NCBI GenBank assembly: GCA_020439485.1 | Contig: JAGQSP010000197.1 | Location: 1-12,310 of the forward strand | DNA length: 12,310 nt | DNA from: Acidimicrobiales bacterium | GTDB lineage: Bacteria > Actinomycetota > Acidimicrobiia > Acidimicrobiales > Poriferisodalaceae | Direction: 5' to 3' | In this document: positions 1 through 5,643 of the stretch, piece by piece | Position numbering within the stretch: the first letter of the stretch is position 1 | Layout of the letters: every line of letters begins with the position of its first letter | Position numbers and translations under genes: made by a program | The notes under the pieces: generated by a model | Database searches by the model: none | The model's input: only the letters and a program-made list of their open reading frames with translations | Told to the model about the DNA's origin: nothing

Positions 1-705
1 ACCTACCTACTCGCATTCGCCATCGTTGCTCTGGGCACATCGGTGCAGAGTTCGGTCGGGTTCGGCGCGAACCTCATCGCAATGCCGATGATCGCCCTGT
101 TCGCACCCGAGCTGGTGCCCGGCGCATCACTGTTCGCCATCAGCGCCATGAACGTCATGATGCTGGTCCGAGATCGAAAGGGCATCGAATTCGGGCCCGT
201 CTCCAACGCACTGATCGGACGGGTGGGCGGAACGATCGCTGGTGCGTTGGTCATCGGTGCCCTGTCGGACCGCGGGCTTCGCATCGTCATAGCCCTGGCC
301 GTCTTGGCCATGGTGGTGATCTCGTCGGTCACGACGGCACCCAGGCGCACCAGGCCCAACATGATCGTTGCCGGAACGGTTTCGGGCTTTGGGGCCGTCA
401 CGGCAGGTATCGGCGGGCCGCCCGTGGCGCTGATGTTTCAAAGCGCCGAAGGCAAACAGATACGTGGCTCGATGGGTGGGTTCTTCGTGGTCGGAACGGC
501 GATGACGCTGGTGGGCCTGGCCATCGCGGGCGAGTTCGGCCTCTACGAGCTGAAGTGGGGAGCCCTTCTGGTTCCCGCTGCGGTGGTCGGCTTCGTGCTG
601 AGCCGCTACCTGATTCCCATCGTCGATCGCGGCTACACACGTCCTGCCATCTTGTCGCTGTCGGCAGCGTCGGCAATTGTTCTGTTGGCCCGCGCCCTGC
701 TCTAA
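1..705 (+). CDS. TauE/SafE-family membrane permease (partial, 5' end outside window)
   Basis: The reading frame is open from base 1 and ends at TAA 703-705, so the true start lies upstream. About 234 residues are visible. The protein is almost entirely hydrophobic segments split by short charged loops. It has the early S-S-V-G-F-G-A-N stretch and, about 60% along, I-G-G-P-P-V-A-L-M-F. A glycine-rich GFG near the start and a G-P-P near the second half are typical of the TauE/SafE (DUF81) family. Members of this family are inner-membrane exporters or permeases for sulfite, sulfonates and other organic anions; the substrate here cannot be told. The visible length suggests that only the first few residues are missing, since family members are usually about 240-270 residues. 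The next gene starts 8 bases after the stop, so co-transcription is likely. Confidence 0.8.
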   Translation, partial: TYLLAFAIVALGTSVQSSVGFGANLIAMPMIALFAPELVPGASLFAISAMNVMMLVRDRKGIEFGPVSNALIGRVGGTIAGALVIGALSDRGLRIVIALAVLAMVVISSVTTAPRRTRPNMIVAGTVSGFGAVTAGIGGPPVALMFQSAEGKQIRGSMGGFFVVGTAMTLVGLAIAGEFGLYELKWGALLVPAAVVGFVLSRYLIPIVDRGYTRPAILSLSAASAIVLLARALL

Positions 706-706
706 T
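677..706 (+). promoter_or_regulatory. possible promoter inside the permease 3' end, for a leaderless oxidoreductase mRNA
   Basis: TTGTTC at 677-682 and TCTAAT at 701-706 are separated by 18 bases, and ATG 714 follows 7 bases after the second hexamer. No Shine-Dalgarno sequence precedes that ATG. The pattern would fit a leaderless transcript starting at or next to the ATG, in addition to read-through from the permease gene. Position 2 of the -10 element, normally a well-conserved A, is C, so this is only a weak match. Confidence 0.22.
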
Positions 707-713
707 CGGCCAC

Positions 714-1760
714 ATGCGAATCAAGGCAGGCCTCGACAACAGCGACCTCGCAGCCGTCCCGCGGCGCATAAAGGCCATAGAAGACAGCGGCTTCGACGGT
801 GTGTCGGCAGCCGAGAACGCCCACGACCCGTTCCTGCCCTTGGCCATCGCTGCGGTGAATAGCACACGGGTGACCCTCGAGACCGGCGTCGCCATAGCGT
901 TTCCCCGTAGCCCGATGATGAGCGCCCAGGCTGCCTGGGACCTTCAGGCGGCCTCGAATGGTCGTTTCGTTCTGGGGATCGGCTCGCAGATAAAGGCCCA
1001 CAACGAGCGGCGCTATTCGACGCCCTGGACCGCCCCAGCTCCACGAATGCGCGAGTACATCAACTCGATCAGGGCCATCTGGCGAACCTGGCAAACCGGC
1101 GAGAAGCTCGACTTTCAGGGCGAGCACTACACCTTCACCCTGATGACACCCAACTTCTCACCAGCGCCGCTCGAGTGCGCCCCGCCGGCCATCAAGATCT
1201 CCGCAGTTGGCCCCAACATGTTGGCGCTGGCTGGCGAGGCCTGCGATGGGGTATCGCTGCACGGATTCTGCACCCGCGACTACATCGCCGAACAGATCAT
1301 GCCGAATCTCGAGCGTGGAATGATGCGCACCAACCGCAACCGCGAGAGCTTCGAAGTTTCTGGCGGTGGCTTCGTGGCCACCGGGGCCACCGATGAGGAC
1401 GTGGCCAAAGCCGTCGAGTGGGTGCGCTACCGGGTGGCGTTCTATGGGTCGACGCGGGCCTATTGGCCGGTCCTCGCCCAACATGGCCTCGAGGATCTGG
1501 GGCACAAACTTCTCGACATGACCAAGGCGGGCCACTGGGACCAGATCGCGGCCGAGGTCAGCGACGACGTCGTGAGGCTGTTCGCAGCGGTGGGTCGCCA
1601 CGACGAGATCAAGGCTGCGATCGACGCCAGATTCGGCGGACTGGTGGATGCGGTCAACCCGACCACCCCGCCCTCTCCGGCAAGCACCCTGCCTCCTGAC
1701 CTGATCGAGGACCTGAAGACGATCGGTTCGCCCTTCGAGGGTTTCGCAACCGCTGTTTGA
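714..1760 (+). CDS. LLM-class F420-dependent oxidoreductase (MSMEG_2256-like family)
   Basis: This is a 348-residue protein from ATG 714 to TGA 1758-1760. The open frame extends further upstream, but into the permease gene. ATG 714 gives M-R-I-K-A-G-L-D, the usual beginning of the first beta strand of the luciferase-like TIM barrel. Recognisable segments are AIAFPRSPMM followed by AWDLQ (about residues 60-80), R-F-V-L-G-I-G-S-Q (about 84-92), P-W near 105, R-M-R-E-Y and the W-Q-T-G-E stretch, and T-L-M-T-P-N-F-S-P. Together these resemble the actinobacterial family often named probable F420-dependent oxidoreductase, MSMEG_2256 family. Such enzymes use reduced coenzyme F420 (some use FMN) for hydride transfer to an unknown substrate in the cytosol. 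The length is normal and nothing looks broken. It probably shares a transcript with the permease. The family call is strong, but the substrate and the exact cofactor are unknown. Confidence 0.88.
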   Translation: MRIKAGLDNSDLAAVPRRIKAIEDSGFDGVSAAENAHDPFLPLAIAAVNSTRVTLETGVAIAFPRSPMMSAQAAWDLQAASNGRFVLGIGSQIKAHNERRYSTPWTAPAPRMREYINSIRAIWRTWQTGEKLDFQGEHYTFTLMTPNFSPAPLECAPPAIKISAVGPNMLALAGEACDGVSLHGFCTRDYIAEQIMPNLERGMMRTNRNRESFEVSGGGFVATGATDEDVAKAVEWVRYRVAFYGSTRAYWPVLAQHGLEDLGHKLLDMTKAGHWDQIAAEVSDDVVRLFAAVGRHDEIKAAIDARFGGLVDAVNPTTPPSPASTLPPDLIEDLKTIGSPFEGFATAV

Positions 1761-1797
1761 CGCCTCGGGGTCGACATCGAGATCTCGGCCCGACCTC

Positions 1798-1827
1798 TTG
1801 ACACGTATCGAACAGATGTTCGATCAT
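1798..1827 (+). promoter_or_regulatory. dnaE2 promoter, predicted leaderless
   Basis: A perfect -35 TTGACA is at 1798-1803. An acceptable -10 GATCAT (4 of 6 to TATAAT) is at 1822-1827, giving an 18-base spacer. The GTG start at 1835 lies 7 bases past the -10 element, where transcription would be expected to begin, and no ribosome binding site is present. The mRNA is therefore predicted to begin at or next to the start codon. Confidence 0.7.
1807..1824 (+). promoter_or_regulatory. LexA-binding SOS box of dnaE2
   Basis: ATCGAACAGATGTTCGAT is a palindrome with 7-base arms (ATCGAAC / GTTCGAT) around AGAT. It contains the actinobacterial (mycobacterial/Bacillus-type) LexA site core CGAAC-N4-GTTCG without a mismatch. 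It fills the spacer between the -35 and -10 elements and overlaps the first three bases of the -10 (1822-1824), so bound LexA should exclude RNA polymerase. LexA cleavage after DNA damage would then release transcription of dnaE2. Confidence 0.93.
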
Positions 1828-1834
1828 CGCGCCT

Positions 1835-4800
1835 GTGGGATTCAACAACCCGGGCGTTTCGTGGACCGAACTAGAGGCCAGGCTCTCTGGCAGATTTGAC
1901 GGTATTCCAGACGCGGCGCGCTCGTGGGAAGGTGCCGACGGCGGCGACAGCCCGGCATGGTCTCGCAAACGCTCGGCCTTTGAAGCTCCGACCCTTGCCA
2001 GGCGGGTCTCGAAGACGCCCTATGCAGAGTTGCACTGCCATTCCAACTTCAGCTTCCTCGACGGGGCATCACATCCAGAAGAGCTGGTCACCGAAGCGGC
2101 CAGGCTCGATCTGAAGGCCTTGGCGATCACCGATCACGACGGCTTCTATGGGGTGGTTCGCTTCGCCGAAGCGGCCCGAGAGGTCGCAATGCCCACCGTA
2201 TTTGGCTGTGAACTCACCCTCGGCGCTACCAAACCCCACAACGGGGTACCCGACCCCCACGGTGACCATCAGATCATCCTGGCCAGAGATCCCAAGGGCT
2301 ACGCGGCGCTTGGCACATTGATCTCCAAGGCCCAGATGGCGGGCGAGAAGGGTGCACCTCGCTGCTCTATGGCAGATATCGCCCAGGCCGCGTCTTCGGG
2401 CGCAGCCGATCACTGGGTGTTGTTGACCGGTGGGCGTAAGGGGCGCGTGCCCCGGGCCCTGGTCGAACGTGGGCCGTCGGCTGCCGGTGTCGAGCTTCAA
2501 CGCCTGGTCGATCTGGTCGGCAGGCGCAACGTCTATGTCGAGTTGTGGGACCACGGTGATCCACTGGATGGGGCGCGCAACGACGCCTTGGCCCGTCTGG
2601 CGGCCAGATATGGCACGGGCCTGCTTGCCACCAACAACGTTCACTACGCAACCCCGTCGCGCCGCCGGTTGGCCACCGCCCTGGCTGCGGTCAGGGCCAG
2701 GCGCAGCCTCGAAGACCTCGACGGTTGGTTGCCGCCGGCCGCCACCGCACACTTGCGCTCCGGCGACGAGCAGGCCAGGCGGTTCGTTCGCTATCCGGGT
2801 GTGGTCGAAGCTGCGGCAGAGCTGGCGGCCGAATGTGCCTTCGATCTGAAGTTGGTGGCACCCAACCTGCCACCATTCCCATGTCCGCCCGGTCATGACG
2901 AGATGAGCTGGCTGCGAGAGATCGTGCGTCGGGGTGCTCTGCAGCGCTACGGGCCACCCGAACGCGAATGGGTGCCGGGTGCCTGGGCCCAGGTCGAACG
3001 AGAGCTGGATCTCATCGAACACCTCGGATTTCCCGGCTATTTCCTGGTGGTCTGGGACATCGTCGAGTTCTGCCGGCTGAACGACATTTACTGCCAGGGG
3101 AGGGGTTCGGCGGCCAATTCGGCTGTTTGTTATGTGCTCGGTGTCACCAAGGCCGATGCCGTCAGCCTGGGCCTGCTGTTCGAACGCTTCTTGTCGCCCG
3201 AGCGCGACGGCCCACCCGACATCGACATCGATATCGAGAGCGGCCGGCGCGAGGAGGTGATCCAGTACGTCTATCAAAAGCACGGCCGGGCCCACGCGGC
3301 CCAGGTGGCCAACGTCATCACCTACAGAGCCAAGTCTTCGGTGCGCGACATGGCCAAGGCTCTCGGTTATGCAACCGGTCAACAAGACGCCTTCGCAAAA
3401 CAACTCGACCGGTGGGGTGGGCTCTCGAAGCTGCTCGAGGGTGAGGCCGAGCAGAACATCGCCGCCGATCTGGACATTCCCCGTGAGGTGCTAGAGCTAG
3501 CGGCCCAGGTCGAGAACTTTCCGCGCCACCTCGGAATCCACTCGGGGGGCATGGTCATGTGCGACCGTCCAGTAGTGGAGGTCTGCCCCGTCGAATGGGG
3601 CCGCATGGCCAACCGAAGCGTTCTGCAGTGGGACAAAGACGACTGTGCAGCCGCAGGGCTGGTCAAGTTCGACCTGCTGGGTCTGGGCATGCTGACCGCG
3701 CTTCATCTGTCGGTCGACCTGATCGCCGCACACCATGACGTGAACGTCGACATCGCGGCTCTCCCACAAGAACCAGAGGTCTACGACATGTTGTGTGAGG
3801 CCGATTCGGTCGGGGTGTTCCAGGTCGAGTCTCGGGCCCAGATGGCCACCCTGCCCCGTTTGAAGCCGCGCAATTTCTACGACCTGGTGGTCGAGGTGGC
3901 CCTGATCCGCCCGGGCCCGATCCAGGGAGGGTCTGTTCACCCATACATCAGACGGCGCAACGGCAAAGAGCCCGTCACCTATCTGCATCCGCTGCTCGAG
4001 AACGCGCTTCAAAAGACCCTGGGCATCCCCTTGTTCCAAGAGCAGCTGATGCAGATGGCCATCGACGTGGCCGGATTCACCCCGGCCGAGTCAGACGAAC
4101 TTCGCCAGGCGATGGGTTCGAAGCGCTCACAGGAACGGATGGCCAAACTCAAGCAGCGGCTTTATGACGGAATGGCCGAACGGGGCGTAACCGGGGCCAT
4201 CGCGGATGAGATCTTCGACAAGATGGCTGCGTTCTCGAACTATGGCTTCCCCGAGAGCCACTCGGTTTCGTTCGCCTACTTGGTCTATGCCTCCAGCTGG
4301 ATCAAGCTCCACTATCCGGCTGCGTTTTGTGCCGGCCTGCTGAATGCCCAGCCGATGGGCTTCTATTCGCCCCAGTCGCTGGTGCTGGATGCCCGGCGCC
4401 ACGGTGTGGTGGTGCACACCCCAGACCTCAACGCTTCGGCCGATGTGGCAATCCTCGAACCGTGCGACGAGTCGGCCGGAGGTGTAGCCGTGAGGTTGGG
4501 GCTTTCGTCTGTGCGCGGTGTCGGCGATGAGCTTGCCCTGGAGATCGCATCCAACGGGCCATACGAAACGATGGAGCAGCTCATACGCCGAACCGACGTG
4601 AACCTGACCCAAGTCGAGGCGCTGGCCACGGCTGGGGCGTTCGGCTGCTTTGGGCTGGATCGACGGTCGGCCCTATGGCAGGCGGGGTCGGTGATCCAGT
4701 CGCGGGCCGATCGTCTGCCCGGAATCGTCACTGGAGCCCATGCACCACAGCTGCCTGGAATGAGCGAACGCGAGGAGGCGGTGGCAGATCTCTGGGCGAC

Positions 4801-5173
4801 CGGAGTGGCCCCAGACGGGCACCCCACCATCTTCTTGCGGAGCGATCTCGAGAAGATGGGCGCCACCACAGCGGCGGGGCTGAAGAAGCTCGAAAGTGGC
4901 ACAAGGGTGTGGGTCGGTGGAGTCGTGACCCACAGGCAAAGGCCGGCGACGGCGGGCGGAACCCTGTTCATAAACCTCGAGGACGAGACCGGCCTGATCA
5001 ACGTCGTTTGCAGCAGAGGGTGCTGGATCAGGCACCGTCAAGTGGCCAGGAGTGAACCGGCCCTGTTGATTCGAGGCCGCCTCGAAGCATCGGAGGGTGT
5101 TTACAACGTGATCGCCGAGAAGATCGAGCCCCTCTTGGTTGCAGCAGCAGTACCGTCTCGCGATTTTCGCTGA
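1835..5173 (+). CDS. dnaE2: error-prone DNA polymerase III alpha subunit DnaE2 (ImuC)
   Basis: This complete 1112-residue protein is close to the usual length of about 1080-1130. The GTG start yields M-G-F-N-N-P-G-V-S-W, which matches the family's typical N-terminus and sits right behind the promoter. Domains in order: a PHP domain from about residue 63 with H67-C68-H69 and I-T-D-H-D; the C-family polymerase core with G-R-G-S-A-A-N-S (422-429), the catalytic aspartate cluster P-D-I-D-I-D-I-E (D462, D464) and the third aspartate in K-F-D-L-L-G-L (D613); a helix-hairpin-helix region; and a C-terminal OB-fold from about 1020. It carries out translesion, mutagenic synthesis on damaged DNA, normally working with ImuA'/ImuB, which recruit it to the clamp. 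Neither of those genes is adjacent. The SOS box makes it a damage-inducible single-gene unit. The call rests on domain order, N-terminus, length and LexA control, which separate it from replicative DnaE1. Confidence 0.96.
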   Translation: MGFNNPGVSWTELEARLSGRFDGIPDAARSWEGADGGDSPAWSRKRSAFEAPTLARRVSKTPYAELHCHSNFSFLDGASHPEELVTEAARLDLKALAITDHDGFYGVVRFAEAAREVAMPTVFGCELTLGATKPHNGVPDPHGDHQIILARDPKGYAALGTLISKAQMAGEKGAPRCSMADIAQAASSGAADHWVLLTGGRKGRVPRALVERGPSAAGVELQRLVDLVGRRNVYVELWDHGDPLDGARNDALARLAARYGTGLLATNNVHYATPSRRRLATALAAVRARRSLEDLDGWLPPAATAHLRSGDEQARRFVRYPGVVEAAAELAAECAFDLKLVAPNLPPFPCPPGHDEMSWLREIVRRGALQRYGPPEREWVPGAWAQVERELDLIEHLGFPGYFLVVWDIVEFCRLNDIYCQGRGSAANSAVCYVLGVTKADAVSLGLLFERFLSPERDGPPDIDIDIESGRREEVIQYVYQKHGRAHAAQVANVITYRAKSSVRDMAKALGYATGQQDAFAKQLDRWGGLSKLLEGEAEQNIAADLDIPREVLELAAQVENFPRHLGIHSGGMVMCDRPVVEVCPVEWGRMANRSVLQWDKDDCAAAGLVKFDLLGLGMLTALHLSVDLIAAHHDVNVDIAALPQEPEVYDMLCEADSVGVFQVESRAQMATLPRLKPRNFYDLVVEVALIRPGPIQGGSVHPYIRRRNGKEPVTYLHPLLENALQKTLGIPLFQEQLMQMAIDVAGFTPAESDELRQAMGSKRSQERMAKLKQRLYDGMAERGVTGAIADEIFDKMAAFSNYGFPESHSVSFAYLVYASSWIKLHYPAAFCAGLLNAQPMGFYSPQSLVLDARRHGVVVHTPDLNASADVAILEPCDESAGGVAVRLGLSSVRGVGDELALEIASNGPYETMEQLIRRTDVNLTQVEALATAGAFGCFGLDRRSALWQAGSVIQSRADRLPGIVTGAHAPQLPGMSEREEAVADLWATGVAPDGHPTIFLRSDLEKMGATTAAGLKKLESGTRVWVGGVVTHRQRPATAGGTLFINLEDETGLINVVCSRGCWIRHRQVARSEPALLIRGRLEASEGVYNVIAEKIEPLLVAAAVPSRDFR

Positions 5174-5213
5174 GCGTCGGAGTCCGCAGCCAAAACAGTG
5201 CGGTCAAAACAGA

Positions 5214-5245
5214 GAGGAGCTCCGGTGGTCACACCGGAGCTCCTC
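5214..5245 (-). terminator. strong stem-loop with T-rich tail on the minus strand; probably bidirectional
   Basis: GAGGAGCTCCGGTG (5214-5227) and CACCGGAGCTCCTC (5232-5245) form a perfect 14-base-pair stem with a 4-base loop. Read on the minus strand, it is followed by TCTGTTTTG and, a few bases later, by a second CTGTTTTG. This fits intrinsic termination of the small minus-strand gene. On the plus strand the bases after it are not T-rich, so termination of dnaE2 would depend on the hairpin alone. Confidence 0.72.
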
Positions 5246-5247
5246 GA

Positions 5248-5268
5248 CCGTCAGCGGGCGGGTGACGG
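5248..5268. repeat. short inverted repeat between two larger stem-loops
   Basis: CCGTCA (5248-5253) pairs with TGACGG (5263-5268) around a 9-base loop. It is weak alone. It is listed because it lies between the 5214-5245 and 5277-5314 stem-loops, giving three consecutive structures in about 100 bases. Confidence 0.35.
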
Positions 5269-5276
5269 CCGACCCT

Positions 5277-5314
5277 ACGTGGCGGGCAGGAGGAGGGAGA
5301 CCCGCCCGCCACGT
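5277..5314 (-). terminator. second stem-loop directly behind the small minus-strand gene
   Basis: ACGTGGCGGGC (5277-5287) and GCCCGCCACGT (5304-5314) form a perfect 11-base-pair GC-rich stem with a 16-base purine-rich loop. It begins 7 bases after the stop codon of the minus-strand gene (5322-5324). No T-tract follows on either strand. It could protect the 3' end or act as a T-less terminator together with the 5214-5245 hairpin. Confidence 0.5.
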
Positions 5315-5321
5315 CGATCTG

Positions 5322-5510
5322 TCAACGAACCCGAACCGGGATGGGGCGAAGCTGTTGCTCGAGGATCGCAGCTTCGAGTTCCAGCTCTGCGGCCCTGCGT
5401 CTGAGGGCGGCGGCCAGCGGCTGCAACTTGTTGTTGGCCTCACGGCGTAGATGCCTGGCTCGCCTGCGGAGTCGAATCATCAGTTGGCGGTTGTTGGTTT
5501 CCCCCGTCAT
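5322..5510 (-). CDS. small arginine-rich helical (coiled-coil-like) protein, function unknown
   Basis: This 62-residue protein runs from ATG (5510-5508) to TGA (5324-5322). I do not recognise the family. Fourteen of the 62 residues are arginine. Residues about 8-24 are a very basic stretch (R-L-R-R-R-A-R-H-L-R-R-E). Residues about 30-54 form a likely amphipathic helix with Leu/Ala spacing and E-L-E-L-E-A-A-I-L-E-Q-Q-L. A short P-I-P tail follows. There is no signal peptide, membrane segment or cysteine. A Shine-Dalgarno-like GAGGAG lies 11 bases upstream of the ATG, and stem-loops follow the stop codon, so it looks like a real transcription unit. About 70% of third codon positions are G or C, which fits a gene. 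An in-frame GTG at 5555 would add 15 residues, but it lies upstream of the ribosome site and within sequence that folds. The basic helical character allows nucleic-acid or partner binding, but that is inference. Confidence 0.6.
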   Translation of the reverse strand: MTGETNNRQLMIRLRRRARHLRREANNKLQPLAAALRRRAAELELEAAILEQQLRPIPVRVR

Positions 5511-5521
5511 CTCTTTCGCTT

Positions 5522-5527
5522 CTCCTC
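5522..5527 (-). promoter_or_regulatory. Shine-Dalgarno site of the small Arg-rich gene
   Basis: On the minus strand GAGGAG (5527-5522), inside AGAGGAGAA, precedes the ATG at 5510 by 11 bases. It is the clearest ribosome binding site in the window and decides the start at 5510 over the in-frame GTG at 5555. Confidence 0.55.
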
Positions 5528-5528
5528 T

Positions 5529-5546
5529 GGCCCCACCGTTGGGGCC
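5529..5546 (-). other. stem-loop in the 5' leader of the small Arg-rich gene
   Basis: GGCCCCA (5529-5535) and TGGGGCC (5540-5546) form a perfect 7-base-pair stem with a 4-base loop. The stem can be lengthened by a wobble pair and one more C-G pair (5527-5548). It ends one or two bases before the ribosome binding site. A leader hairpin so close to the Shine-Dalgarno may shape translation or mRNA stability. It has no T-tract for a terminator. Confidence 0.45.
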
Positions 5547-5631
5547 GGTTACCAATCTTCAACTACTCGTGCGCTGAAAACGTTCCCGGATCTCGCCGAA
5601 ATCGCGGCTGGAGCCGCCGGTAACGCGGCAC

Positions 5632-5637
5632 TACCTT
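5632..5637 (+). promoter_or_regulatory. possible -10 element of a leaderless metallopeptidase transcript
   Basis: TACCTT (5632-5637) fits the TANNNT form of actinobacterial -10 elements, and the GTG start at 5644 follows 6 bases later. No ribosome binding site is visible. The -35 position is poor (TGGAGC, 5609-5614). The 133-base gap to the oppositely oriented small gene must hold promoters for both. Confidence 0.4.
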
Positions 5638-5643
5638 CGTCAC

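Noticed and set aside
1769..1795. Possible hairpin GGTCG...CGACC enclosing the palindrome CGAGATCTCG, between the oxidoreductase stop and the dnaE2 promoter
   Set aside because: The outer stem is only 5 base pairs, the inner one has almost no loop, and no T-tract follows; not enough to call a terminator.
2069..3403. Long minus-strand open frame of 444 codons opposite dnaE2
   Set aside because: It lies wholly inside the polymerase core coding sequence, shows no recognisable domain and is the expected antisense openness of a GC-rich gene.
5139..5450. Plus-strand frame of 103 codons after the end of dnaE2
   Set aside because: It spans the stem-loop region and the antisense of the small gene, and begins inside dnaE2; no domain or composition supports coding.
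5341..5577. Plus-strand 78-codon frame with a Ser/Leu/Arg-rich product
   Set aside because: It is antisense to the small Arg-rich gene, has low-complexity composition and no ribosome site, and it runs through that gene's leader hairpin.
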